Source of the DNA: Fermentimonas sp.
GTDB lineage: Bacteria; Bacteroidota; Bacteroidia; Bacteroidales; Dysgonomonadaceae
DNA: 64,000 nt
Assembly (NCBI GenBank): GCA_015478775.1
Contig: JADMKP010000007.1
Location: forward strand, 372,001 to 436,000
Direction of reading: 5' to 3'
Shown: positions 1 to 8,495 of the stretch, piece by piece
How the letters are laid out: every line of letters begins with the position of its first letter
Position numbering within the stretch: position 1 is the stretch's first letter
Notes under the pieces: generated by a model
What the model saw: only the letters and a program-made list of their open reading frames with translations
The model's database searches: none
What the model was told of the DNA's origin: nothing
Program-made: the position numbers and the translations under genes

Positions 1-1
1 T

Positions 2-409
2 GGTGGTAATATCGGTATCGGTAATCCAGGATGGTATATAGTTGTTGTTACAACAAGCATCGAAGGCAGAAGTTATGAGTATGCAGTTGACTTCTTCCCA
101 CCAAATGTTCACCTTCAGGGTGAAACAGCATCAGGCAACTGGGGAACAACCGATGTAGCTTATCGTTTTGCAATACCCGAACTCTCTTTAGGTGCAGATG
201 CAGAATTCGTATCACCTCCATTCTCAAATACAGCAGAAGTTAGGGCAAGCATTCAGCTTGAGGGGCATGAGTGGTGGCATACCGAATTCATTGTTTTAGA
301 TGGTGTCTTTGTACCTCGTGGAGATGGAGACGATCAAGATCGTGTAACAGGTAATGCTGGCATGAGATTACATATCAACTTTACCGAAGGTAAAGGTAAG
401 ATACAATAA
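2..409 (+). CDS. SusE-like starch-binding outer-membrane protein, C-terminal part (5' end outside window)
   Basis: The frame is open from the first bases of the window to a TAA at 407-409, giving the last 135 residues of a protein that begins outside. The visible part ends one beta-sandwich module (GWYIVVVTTSIEG, EYAVDFF) and holds a complete C-terminal one, with a VHLQGETASGNW opening and a late EWWHTEFIVLDG strand. That is the usual layout of the SusE/SusF carbohydrate-binding modules. It lies 65 bp upstream of a three-module SusF-like gene on the same strand, matching the susE-susF order of known starch systems. SusE proteins are outer-membrane lipoproteins that bind starch without hydrolysing it. 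The lipobox cannot be seen here. SusE versus SusF is inferred from position, not from the sequence alone. Confidence 0.75.
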   Translation, partial: GGNIGIGNPGWYIVVVTTSIEGRSYEYAVDFFPPNVHLQGETASGNWGTTDVAYRFAIPELSLGADAEFVSPPFSNTAEVRASIQLEGHEWWHTEFIVLDGVFVPRGDGDDQDRVTGNAGMRLHINFTEGKGKIQ

Positions 410-425
410 TTGAGTTAACTAAGGG

Positions 426-455
426 AGCCCCACTCCCAAACGGTTTGGGGCTTTC
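426..455 (+). terminator. Intergenic stem-loop between susE-like and susF-like genes
   Basis: Seven perfectly paired bases (AGCCCCA at 426-432 with TGGGGCT at 446-452) enclose a 13-base loop and are followed by a short TTTC. The T-run is weak. I read it as a partial terminator or RNA-processing hairpin that could tune susF relative to susE, not as a full operon end. Confidence 0.4.
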
Positions 456-474
456 TAATTAAAAATAATAAAAC

Positions 475-1896
475 ATGAACAAAAATATATATTTAGTTAC
501 AACACTGATTGCCGTACTGTTTTTCAGTGCATGTGAAGATGTTTACGAACATATCGCTGCAGACCCGCAATCATACGAGCAAGAAGATCAGCAATCTATT
601 AATGGGTTCACTTTTGCTCTTGCATCAGACCTTGCATCTCCTTTGGTGCTAACAAACGAGCTACTTGAAAATGAAACAATGTTGGCGGCAATAAATACAA
701 CCGCCACACCAGAATTAGCTGAAGGCGCTACTGTTAAACTAGTTATTGAAGCTTCTGATACTGAAGATTTTGCAAAAAGTGTTGATTTAAATTCAACTGC
801 CGATGGCAATAACGCTACAATTCTAGCTTCAGACCTTAATGAGGCTGTTAAAGAGCTATATGGCAAAAGACCCGACTCGCGTGAAGTTTATTTACGTGCC
901 ACCTACTACATTGTTGATGGCACAACTGCTTCTTTGATGCCAACTCCTATAGTACTAGGACCTGCTACAGTTACGCCTGTTGGACCAACTATCGAAACTG
1001 AGTATTACATGGTTGGCTCGGCAAATGGATGGAATATCGAAGACTTAAACGACTGGCAGTTCAGCCATAGCGGTAACGATGTTTATGACGATCCATATTT
1101 TTCACTGTTAGTTGAAAACCCTGGTGAATTTAAGATTGTTCCAAAATCGAGTAAAGAAGCTGCTTCATGGGATGGAGTTTTCGGTACACTAGATGCAGCT
1201 GCACTAGAAGGTGAGCTTGATCTTTCAGGAGGCAATTTCAATGTTGAAGGACCTGGATGGGCCAGAATTACCCTAAATATGATGGAGAATACTTACACTA
1301 TTGTGGAAATTGGCGAAATGAATCTCACTCTATATGTGGCAGGCGGACACCAAGGATGGAGTCCTGATACAGCTCCAACATTATATAGTCGCAACTTCGA
1401 TTTCAAATATGATGGCTATGTATACTTCCCCGAAGCAAATACAGAATATAAGTTTACTTCACAACCCAACTGGGACGGTCCAAATTATGGGAATATCGGT
1501 ACTGATGGACAGCTCAGCGATGATGGTGGAGCAGGCAATCTTGTAATGGCAGAACCGGGCTATTATAAACTTGATGTAGACCTATCCGGATCGCCATACA
1601 CATATTCAGCTACTAAAACTGAGTGGGGGCTAATTGGCGATGCTACACTAGGAGGTTGGGATAATGATACTGATATGACTTTTGATCCTAATACAGGCAT
1701 ATGGACTGTAACAACTGACTTAAGTACAGGTACTTTTAAGTTCCGTGCAAATGATGTATGGGATATAAACTTAGGTGGAAGTATAAACAATCTTTCTTAT
1801 GGAGGAGATAATATCTCAGTTGAAGAAGGCACCTATACAATCAAACTTGATTTAAGCGATTCACAGCAATTCAAGGGAACAATTGTTAAACAATAA
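475..1896 (+). CDS. susF: SusF-like starch-binding surface lipoprotein
   Basis: 473 residues, close to the usual SusF length. A signal peptide ends in a lipobox with Cys20 followed by Glu-Asp. Acidic residues there favour surface export in Bacteroidota. Residues 40-165 form an N-terminal Ig-like domain (NGFTFALASDLASPLVL), followed by three starch-binding modules at about 175-280, 285-385 and 388-473. Each opens with a strand such as YYMVGSANGWN, LYVAGGHQGWS or WGLIGDATLGGW. Three modules match SusF rather than SusE (two). Family knowledge says SusF holds starch at the cell surface and has no catalytic activity. It sits directly after a SusE-like gene and is closed by a good terminator, so the GH genes that follow are probably a separate or read-through unit. 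Confidence 0.85.
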   Translation: MNKNIYLVTTLIAVLFFSACEDVYEHIAADPQSYEQEDQQSINGFTFALASDLASPLVLTNELLENETMLAAINTTATPELAEGATVKLVIEASDTEDFAKSVDLNSTADGNNATILASDLNEAVKELYGKRPDSREVYLRATYYIVDGTTASLMPTPIVLGPATVTPVGPTIETEYYMVGSANGWNIEDLNDWQFSHSGNDVYDDPYFSLLVENPGEFKIVPKSSKEAASWDGVFGTLDAAALEGELDLSGGNFNVEGPGWARITLNMMENTYTIVEIGEMNLTLYVAGGHQGWSPDTAPTLYSRNFDFKYDGYVYFPEANTEYKFTSQPNWDGPNYGNIGTDGQLSDDGGAGNLVMAEPGYYKLDVDLSGSPYTYSATKTEWGLIGDATLGGWDNDTDMTFDPNTGIWTVTTDLSTGTFKFRANDVWDINLGGSINNLSYGGDNISVEEGTYTIKLDLSDSQQFKGTIVKQ

Positions 1897-1910
1897 GTTT
1901 CTCATAAAAG

Positions 1911-1938
1911 AGCGCGGCAATTACTGCCGTGCTTTTTT
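1911..1938 (+). terminator. Rho-independent terminator after susF
   Basis: A nine-pair stem with one G-U wobble (AGCGCGGCA at 1911-1919, TGCCGTGCT at 1925-1933) has a five-base loop and runs into TTTTTT. It lies 15 bases after the susF stop and 37 bases before the GH53 gene, so transcription of the hydrolase genes is either re-initiated or attenuated here. Confidence 0.8.
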
Positions 1939-1974
1939 ATGCATTTAATATAAAAAATCCATTTAAGAAAAGAA

Positions 1975-3027
1975 ATGAAACATATCTTATTAAAAATTGC
2001 GTCAATCAGTATTGCTCTTCTTTTAGTTTTTGTGTCATGCAAAAACTCCGACAATGTTGAACAACTACCTCTTAGCACTATTGCCAAAGGAGGAGATATT
2101 AGCTGGTTACCACAAATGGAAGCTAGTGGATATGTTTTCTACAATGATAATGGAGAGCCAGAAGACTGCTTTAAGATTCTTAAAGATCACGGTATAAACT
2201 CTGTAAGATTACGAACATGGGTAAACCCTTCAGATAACCCACAAAGCGGTCATTGCAGTAAAGAAGAAACAGTTGCAATGGCAAAGAGAGCCAAAGAATG
2301 GGGCATGAAGGTTATGATCAACTTCCATTATAGCGATAGCTGGGCAGATCCTGGTAAACAGAATAAGCCTAAAGATTGGGAGGGACTCAATTTTGAAGAA
2401 CTAAAACAGGCACTATATGATTACACATATGATGTAATGAATGATCTTAAAAAAGAAGATATATCACCAGAGTGGGTACAGCTTGGCAATGAAATTCCAA
2501 GTGGAATGATACACCCCGAGGGGCATACTGACAACTGGCCACAGTTAGTGGAACTACTAAACAAAGGTTATGATGCTGTTAAAGCAGTAAGTCCATCTTC
2601 AAAAATAATCTTACATGTCGATCAGGGAAATAACAACGAACGTTTTCGCTGGTGGTTTGACAATGCGGAGGAGCATGGTGCAAAATATGATATTATAGGC
2701 ATGTCTTTTTACCCATGGTGGCTAGATGACAAGCCAGATTATAGAGACGTTATTGATGACCTAGGAGCCAATCTTATCGATATGGCAAATAGATATAATA
2801 AAGAAGTAATGGTAGTAGAAGTTGGCGGAGAAGATGTTCAACCAAATAACACCTACAATATGCTTAATGCAGTAATTCAAAAAGTGAGAGAAGTCCCGAA
2901 TAATAAAGGCTTAGGAGTCTTTTATTGGGAGCCACAAGGAGCCCGTTCTTGGAGCCATTATGCACTTAGTGCATGGGGAGAAAATGGACGTCCAACCAAA
3001 GCAATGGATGCTTTTTTAGAAGAGTAA
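1975..3027 (+). CDS. GH53 endo-beta-1,4-galactanase lipoprotein
   Basis: 350 residues, a normal single-domain GH53 length. The signal peptide has a lipobox ending at Cys22. The TIM barrel shows family landmarks: GGDISWLPQME near residue 39, NSVRLRTWVNP near 75, MINFHYSDSWADP near 114, the acid/base Glu173 in QLGNEI, SFYPWW near 244 and the candidate nucleophile Glu282 in MVVEVGGE. GH53 enzymes cut beta-1,4-galactan side chains of type I arabinogalactan and pectin. Its position between susF and susA-like genes is unusual for a pure starch locus. No other galactan genes (GH2, GH43) are visible in the window, so it may serve mixed plant polysaccharides. The family is confident; the exact substrate is inferred. 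Confidence 0.88.
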   Translation: MKHILLKIASISIALLLVFVSCKNSDNVEQLPLSTIAKGGDISWLPQMEASGYVFYNDNGEPEDCFKILKDHGINSVRLRTWVNPSDNPQSGHCSKEETVAMAKRAKEWGMKVMINFHYSDSWADPGKQNKPKDWEGLNFEELKQALYDYTYDVMNDLKKEDISPEWVQLGNEIPSGMIHPEGHTDNWPQLVELLNKGYDAVKAVSPSSKIILHVDQGNNNERFRWWFDNAEEHGAKYDIIGMSFYPWWLDDKPDYRDVIDDLGANLIDMANRYNKEVMVVEVGGEDVQPNNTYNMLNAVIQKVREVPNNKGLGVFYWEPQGARSWSHYALSAWGENGRPTKAMDAFLEE

Positions 3028-3065
3028 GAATAAACTAATCGACTAAAGTCTAAATTATAAAGAGA

Positions 3066-4898
3066 ATGAAAAAGTTTACAACAATATTATTATCAATTAT
3101 AATATCCGTGTCTGTACTCCAGGCACAACAAGTAAAAATTGACCCCGCTTTTTGGTGGAGTGGAATGGAAGAAACAGAACTTCAATTATTGGTTTATGGC
3201 GAAAATATTGCTTCTTATAAACCAGAATTAAGTACTGAAAACATAAAAATTAAAGAGGTAGTAACATTAAAAAGTCCAAACTATCAGCTATTATATCTAG
3301 ATATTACCGGTTCAAAACCCGAGCAGTTTAATATAACTTTTAAGGGCACAAAAGGCAACCACACTGTTCAATATGAGCTCAAAGAGCGTAACCCCGACAG
3401 GTATGATATAGAAAGTTTTGATGCCTCTGACGTACTATATCTCATTATGCCCGACAGGTTTGCAAATGGCGACCCATCAAATGATCAGATTGAAATGCGT
3501 ACGCCTTATAAAATGGACAGAGAACATCATAGTGCAAGGCATGGCGGCGATCTTAAGGGTATTTCAGACCACCTAGATTATCTTTCAGATTTGGGAGTAA
3601 CAGCAATTTGGCTAAATCCGGTTCTCGAAAATGATATGAAAGGAGGCTCGTATCATGGATATGCAACAACAGATTATTATAAAGTGGATCCCCGTTTTGG
3701 TACAAATGAGGAATACAAAAATCTTATATCCAATGCACATTCAAAAGATATGAAAGTGGTAATGGATATGATCTTCAACCACTGCGGAAGTGATCACCCA
3801 TGGGTGTATGATGTACCGTCGGACGACTGGTTCAACAATTTGGATGAGTATGTTCAAACTTCACATATGAAAGAGATGTATTTCGACCCATATGCATCTA
3901 AATATGATTGGGACAAAATGGTTGATGGTTGGTTTGTGCCTACAATGCCCGATCTAAATCAGCGTAACCGCCATGTGGCTAAGTACCTCATTCAAAACAG
4001 CATTTGGTGGATTGAATATACGGGCGTTGACGGTATTCGTCAAGATACATATCCATATGCCGATTATGACATGATGATCGACTGGATTGATGCTGTTGAA
4101 AAAGAGTATCCCAATTACAATATAGTTGGTGAAGCGTGGTTAAACAATCCAATTGGGACTGCTTTTTGGCAAAGAAACAATCCTATTAACCCCAATAATA
4201 CCAAACTAAAGTCTGTAATGGATTTTAAATTTATGGGACTTTCACACTCAGCCTTCTTTGAGGAGACCGGCGAATGGGGAGGTGGACTACATGGAATCTT
4301 TGATCATATGACATATGATTTTATATATCCCGATATCTATAACGTTTTAAGGTTTCTGGATAATCATGATACCGACAGGCTTCTAAAAGAATACCCAACC
4401 GAGCTATCCGGATGGAAGCAAGCAATCACTTTTCTGCTAACGATGCCAGGTACCCCACAAATCTATTATGGAACAGAACTTTTGATGAATGGTACAAAAG
4501 GCAGAAGCGATGGCGATATTCGTCTCGACGTTCCGGGTGGATGGCCAGGAGATGAGGTTAATCACTTCACAAGAGAAAATCGTGACGACTTGCAAAACGA
4601 AGCTGTCGACTTCCTTAGCAATCTACTTCATTGGCGCAAGGGCAACGATATAATTGCTTATGGCGACATGAAACATTATGTTCTTCAAAAAGGTGTATAT
4701 GTTTATGAACGCTATATTGATAATGAGAGTGTTTTAGTATTTATGAACGGAACAACCAATGAAGTTGAAATAAACCTAGATAGATATTCAGAGTCGATAA
4801 CTAACAAGAGTGATTGGACCGACTTTCTATCGGGTGACAACATTTCTTTGGGTCAGACATTAAAACTATCTCCTAAAGAAATACTTATACTAGAGTAA
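3066..4898 (+). CDS. susA: SusA-like periplasmic neopullulanase/cyclomaltodextrinase (GH13)
   Basis: 610 residues, similar to SusA. A cleavable signal peptide (SVSVLQAQQ) has no lipobox, which fits a soluble periplasmic enzyme. Residues 22-105 are the cyclomaltodextrinase N-terminal beta domain, 118-500 the GH13 barrel and the rest a C-terminal beta domain. Catalytic residues visible are Asp327 (DGIRQD), Glu356 (IVGEAW) and Asp435 (LDNHDTDR); HGGDLKGI and DMIFNHCG are further GH13 signatures. Such enzymes degrade imported maltooligosaccharides, cyclodextrins and pullulan fragments. It follows the GH53 gene by 38 bp, so the two are probably co-transcribed. SusA is the best match; cyclomaltodextrinase is the alternative name for the same activity range. 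Confidence 0.88.
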   Translation: MKKFTTILLSIIISVSVLQAQQVKIDPAFWWSGMEETELQLLVYGENIASYKPELSTENIKIKEVVTLKSPNYQLLYLDITGSKPEQFNITFKGTKGNHTVQYELKERNPDRYDIESFDASDVLYLIMPDRFANGDPSNDQIEMRTPYKMDREHHSARHGGDLKGISDHLDYLSDLGVTAIWLNPVLENDMKGGSYHGYATTDYYKVDPRFGTNEEYKNLISNAHSKDMKVVMDMIFNHCGSDHPWVYDVPSDDWFNNLDEYVQTSHMKEMYFDPYASKYDWDKMVDGWFVPTMPDLNQRNRHVAKYLIQNSIWWIEYTGVDGIRQDTYPYADYDMMIDWIDAVEKEYPNYNIVGEAWLNNPIGTAFWQRNNPINPNNTKLKSVMDFKFMGLSHSAFFEETGEWGGGLHGIFDHMTYDFIYPDIYNVLRFLDNHDTDRLLKEYPTELSGWKQAITFLLTMPGTPQIYYGTELLMNGTKGRSDGDIRLDVPGGWPGDEVNHFTRENRDDLQNEAVDFLSNLLHWRKGNDIIAYGDMKHYVLQKGVYVYERYIDNESVLVFMNGTTNEVEINLDRYSESITNKSDWTDFLSGDNISLGQTLKLSPKEILILE

Positions 4899-4913
4899 TT
4901 ATTTTTATTTACC

Positions 4914-4925
4914 TACTTATAAGTA
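4914..4925. repeat. 12-bp perfect palindrome upstream of the large GH13 gene
   Basis: TACTTATAAGTA is its own reverse complement and lies between susA and the next GH13 start, about 80 bases before the ATG. It could be an operator half-site pair or simply an AT-rich chance palindrome. No matching copy was found next to the other maltose genes. Confidence 0.25.
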
Positions 4926-5006
4926 CTACAGGTGTTATATTAATGAAAATAAAATGAGCAGCAGTAGCATTACTGTGTATTAAAAATCTTTACAAAAAAA
5001 CCAATT

Positions 5007-7463
5007 ATGAAAACTCCTTATAAAAAGACTGTAAAATCAGTTGGTACACAATTTATACTGCTGCTCATTTCTTTATTTATCTTTTCTTGTGGAGACGACC
5101 CTGTTGTTCCACCAACCAAACCCGATCCAAAACCAGAAGAACCCGATACTGAAGAACCAGCTCCGTTAGCTAATTGGTTCTCATGGGATCCTGCAACACC
5201 TGATGCAGATAAAGAGTTAACAATCTACTTTAAAGCTCCTTCAGCTTCGGGATTGTATAATTACAAGGGCGATGTATATGTACATATTGGTGTGATTTCT
5301 GAAGGTCAGTGGCAGGATGTGCCAGCAGATTGGGATGAAAATATTGCTAAATGCAAGATGTCACCTGTTGAAGGGCAAAATAATGCATGGAGCATAAAAC
5401 TCTCACCTTCTATAAGAGAATGGTTTAACTCAGGCGAAAAAGCTGTCAACACTATAGGGATAATTGCAAGAAGTGCAGATGGTACCAAAAAGGGAAATAA
5501 AGATGACGCCGATTTCTTCATTGAAAATATCACCGACAGTAAATACGAGCCATTTCAACCGGGTGCTATAAAAACAGGCTCACTGCCAGCAGGACTTGAG
5601 CATGGAATAAACATAGTTGATAATTCAACAGTTACGTTTGTCTTATTCGATAAAGATAAGAATGGAGCAAGAAAAGACTTTGCACATATTATTGGAGACT
5701 TCAATAACTGGACATTGAGCAACGATGACAAGTCGCAAATGTACCGCGATGATAAAACAGGGGTTTGGTGGATTACTATTACCGGTCTGGATCCAACTAA
5801 AGAATATGCATTCCAATACTACATGGGAAAAACAGGCGAAAGTTCATTTAGGGTTGCCGACCCATATTCGCGTAAGATTTTAGATCCTTCAAATGATCAA
5901 TATATCCCCGAATCAACATACCCAAATCTAAAGCCTTATCCTCAAGGAGCAATAGGTATTGTATCTGTATTTAAAACTGTAGAAGAATCATACAACTGGA
6001 AGGTAACAGACTTTGAAATACCTGCAAGAGATAATTTAGTAATCTACGAAATGCTTTTACGTGACTTCACTGGCACAACAAATGATATTGGAGATCTAAA
6101 AGGCGCAATGGACAAACTCGATTATCTTGAGTCACTAGGAGTAAATGCCATAGAATTAATGCCAATTCAAGAGTTTGATGGCAACGATAGCTGGGGATAT
6201 AACCCCGCATTTTTCTTTGCAATGGACAAGGCATACGGAACCGACCAAATGTACAAAGAGTTTATTGATGAGTGCCATAGAAGAGGCATAGCAGTTATAC
6301 TTGATGTGGTTTATAATCACGCTACAGGTGCAAACCCATTTGCCAGAATGTGGTGGAACTCATCTAACAATAAAACTGCAGCAAATAACCCTTTCTTTAA
6401 CATAGATGCACCCCATCCCTACTCAGTATTTCACGATTTCAACCACGAAGCACAAGTGGATGGTAAATATATAGTCAGAGACTTTGTTAAACGAAATCTT
6501 CTATTCCTTCTTGAGGAATACAATATCGATGGCTTCCGCTTCGACCTAACAAAAGGCTTCACACAAAAACAAAGTACAGAATCAAATGCATCTAACTACG
6601 ATGCAAGTCGCGTAGCCATACTTAAAGAATACAACGAAGCAATTAAAGCAGTTAAACCCGAAGCATACGTTATACTTGAGCATTTTGCCGACGACCGCGA
6701 AGAGACCGAATTGAGCAATGAAGGAATGATGGTTTGGCGTAATTTAAATTGGCAGTATGGACAATCGGCTATGGGATTTAAAGATGACTCCGATTTCAGA
6801 AGAACATATTATGGTACATCATCACGTCTTTCAAACAGTTTGATAAGCTATATGGAGAGTCACGACGAAGAACGAATTGCCTATAAACAGTTGACATGGG
6901 GTAATGGAATAATCAAAACAAACCTAGATGCCCGCATGAAACAACTTGAAACAAACGCAGCATTCTTCTTCACAGTACCTGGTCCAAAAATGATATGGCA
7001 GTTTGGTGAACTAGGTTATGATATCTCCATTATGAGTAACACACAAGGTGTAGTTATAGATTATAATAACGATCAGCATAAAACTGACAGGAAACCAGTT
7101 AAATGGGACTATCAGGGCATTACATCAAGGAATCAGCTCAACAAAACATACAGCTCTTTAATCAATCTTAGAATGGAGCACGAAGAGTTATTTAATTCCA
7201 CAGCCACCCTTAAATGGGAGGTTACGCCCACTTTCTGGGAGCAGGGCAGATTTATAACTCTCTCTTCTTTCGGGAACTCTAAACAGGTTGTAGTTGTTGG
7301 TAATTTCACCAACGAGTCTATTACCGCAAGTACTAAATTCCCTGCAACAGGTACTTGGTACAACTATATGAATCAGACTGAAACAATTAATGTTACATCA
7401 CCTACAATGACTATAAATGTACCGGCAAATAGTTTCCGTATTTATAGTACTTTTAGGGATTAA
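5007..7463 (+). CDS. Large multidomain GH13 alpha-amylase/pullulanase-type surface lipoprotein
   Basis: 818 residues. A lipobox ends at Cys28 followed by Gly-Asp-Asp, favouring surface display, and then a Pro/Glu-rich linker (32-54). Residues 55-175 form an E-set/starch-binding-like module, about 200-300 a CBM48-like module (HIIGDFNNW) and about 340-720 the GH13 barrel; a beta domain closes the protein. Catalytic residues are Asp513 (GFRFD), Glu558 (VILEH) and Asp620 (MESHD). WGYNP and VVYNHAT are typical of the pullulanase/branching-enzyme side of GH13. In known starch systems a surface GH13 (SusG) makes the first cuts, and this gene is the best candidate for that role here, although its architecture differs from SusG. 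I cannot tell whether it cuts alpha-1,4 or alpha-1,6 bonds. Confidence 0.82.
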   Translation: MKTPYKKTVKSVGTQFILLLISLFIFSCGDDPVVPPTKPDPKPEEPDTEEPAPLANWFSWDPATPDADKELTIYFKAPSASGLYNYKGDVYVHIGVISEGQWQDVPADWDENIAKCKMSPVEGQNNAWSIKLSPSIREWFNSGEKAVNTIGIIARSADGTKKGNKDDADFFIENITDSKYEPFQPGAIKTGSLPAGLEHGINIVDNSTVTFVLFDKDKNGARKDFAHIIGDFNNWTLSNDDKSQMYRDDKTGVWWITITGLDPTKEYAFQYYMGKTGESSFRVADPYSRKILDPSNDQYIPESTYPNLKPYPQGAIGIVSVFKTVEESYNWKVTDFEIPARDNLVIYEMLLRDFTGTTNDIGDLKGAMDKLDYLESLGVNAIELMPIQEFDGNDSWGYNPAFFFAMDKAYGTDQMYKEFIDECHRRGIAVILDVVYNHATGANPFARMWWNSSNNKTAANNPFFNIDAPHPYSVFHDFNHEAQVDGKYIVRDFVKRNLLFLLEEYNIDGFRFDLTKGFTQKQSTESNASNYDASRVAILKEYNEAIKAVKPEAYVILEHFADDREETELSNEGMMVWRNLNWQYGQSAMGFKDDSDFRRTYYGTSSRLSNSLISYMESHDEERIAYKQLTWGNGIIKTNLDARMKQLETNAAFFFTVPGPKMIWQFGELGYDISIMSNTQGVVIDYNNDQHKTDRKPVKWDYQGITSRNQLNKTYSSLINLRMEHEELFNSTATLKWEVTPTFWEQGRFITLSSFGNSKQVVVVGNFTNESITASTKFPATGTWYNYMNQTETINVTSPTMTINVPANSFRIYSTFRD

Positions 7464-7676
7464 ATGATGCTGTAGTTATTTTACGACTATATTTTCAACT
7501 GTGCTTGAATACATACAATATATCAGACTATTTTCAAATACAGCTGAATAAAAATATCTTTCTTTTTTTATTTAAATAAAGTATGAATACAACCATACTT
7601 GCACTAAAAATATTCAGTAACAAATTCTAAACAGTATGTTTCCCAAACTCGAAATTGAATTGAATGGGAAGACTTT

Positions 7677-7803
7677 TCTATACATATGATATATGCTTAA
7701 TACTTCCATCGTTCTGACCAAGTCCTGATCCTCCTCGAAAATTTCGATGAGAATCAAGACTTGGTAGGGACTAATTAAGGAATAGATGCAACTCATGTAT
7801 AGA
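7677..7803. repeat. Long imperfect inverted repeat (127 bp), possible MITE relic or structured RNA
   Basis: The outer ends TCTATACAT (7677-7685) and ATGTATAGA (7795-7803) are exact inverse copies. Inner arms ACCAAGTCCTGAT (7717-7729) and ATCAAGACTTGGT (7753-7765) match with one mismatch, and the centre adds CTCCTCGAAA against TTTCGATGAG with one mismatch. The stretches between the matching blocks are only loosely complementary. The whole could fold as one long hairpin. No transposase or clear target-site duplication is visible, so its nature is unknown. Confidence 0.55.
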
Positions 7804-7868
7804 CCATCTAGCACTAAAGAAGAGGTATAATCAGATTTGCTTTTCAAAATGTAATATGTGCTGTTTTT

Positions 7869-7900
7869 ATTGCGTTTTTTGAAAGATATGTTATCTTTGC
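7869..7900 (+). promoter_or_regulatory. Promoter of the flavodoxin gene
   Basis: A -7 box TATCTTTG (7892-7899) matches the Bacteroidota TAnnTTTG consensus. An ATTG (7869-7872) lies 19 bases upstream as a plausible -33 element. The expected leader is about 75 bases to the ATG at 7982. Confidence 0.55.
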
Positions 7901-7981
7901 GTAAAGGTAAAAGTAAAAATCACATTTGTAAATCTATAAATAGGTTCACAAAATAAATTATAACCATAAAACTGAAAATAT

Positions 7982-8488
7982 ATGAAGTCATTAGCAATCA
8001 TTTACGGATCAAGTACCGAGCACACTAAAGATGCAGCCGAAAGGATGGCAGAACTATTGGCAGATTACTCTCCAACGCTTGTTGATATATATGATGGAGA
8101 CGATGAGCCTTTTAAAACACACGACGTATTAATTCTTGGTGTCTCTACATGGGGTGTTCAGGATTTGCAGGACGATTGGAATGATTTTTTTCCTAAACTT
8201 GAGCAGATGGACCTATCGGGCAAGACTATTGCTTTGTTCGGAATGGGAGATGCATCGATATACCCAAGTTCTTTTGTTGATGCAATTGGTATTCTTTATG
8301 AAATTATTATTAAGCAAGGGGCAACCATTATAGGTAAAGTTTCACCTGAAGGTTATGACTTTGAGTACTCTCGCGCTCTTATAGATGGTGAGTTTGTTGG
8401 CCTGCCGCTAGACGATGATTATGAGCCTGAGCTTACAGATGAGCGCATTGTAAATTGGGTTGAACAGCTAAAGCCTTTTCTTGCTTAA
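7982..8488 (+). CDS. fldA: Flavodoxin, long-chain type
   Basis: 168 residues, the usual length of long-chain flavodoxins. The N-terminal FMN phosphate-binding loop reads IYGSSTEHT (residues 8-16). STWGVQDLQDDW (55-66) and FGMGDASIYPSSFVDAIG (86-103) are the isoalloxazine-contacting loops. Flavodoxin is a soluble FMN electron carrier, often replacing ferredoxin under iron limitation. It has its own promoter and lies head-to-tail against the convergent GH13 gene with only 7 bases between the stops. It interrupts the starch locus without obvious functional connection. Confidence 0.92.
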   Translation: MKSLAIIYGSSTEHTKDAAERMAELLADYSPTLVDIYDGDDEPFKTHDVLILGVSTWGVQDLQDDWNDFFPKLEQMDLSGKTIALFGMGDASIYPSSFVDAIGILYEIIIKQGATIIGKVSPEGYDFEYSRALIDGEFVGLPLDDDYEPELTDERIVNWVEQLKPFLA

Positions 8489-8495
8489 CAATTTA

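Larger units (their letters stand above)
7464..7981. other. 518-bp gene-free region with a long imperfect inverted repeat
   Basis: No convincing gene lies between the GH13 and flavodoxin genes; a 77-codon minus-strand frame (7614-7847) merely runs through the repeat. The region holds a small inverted repeat (TTCCCA 7640-7645 with TGGGAA 7665-7670), the long inverted repeat at 7677-7803 and, at its right end, the flavodoxin promoter. There is no clear terminator right after the GH13 stop. Confidence 0.6.

Noticed and set aside
7614-7847. 77-codon minus-strand frame in the gap before the flavodoxin gene
   Set aside because: It runs through the long inverted repeat, shows no recognisable domain and has no promoter; more likely a chance frame.
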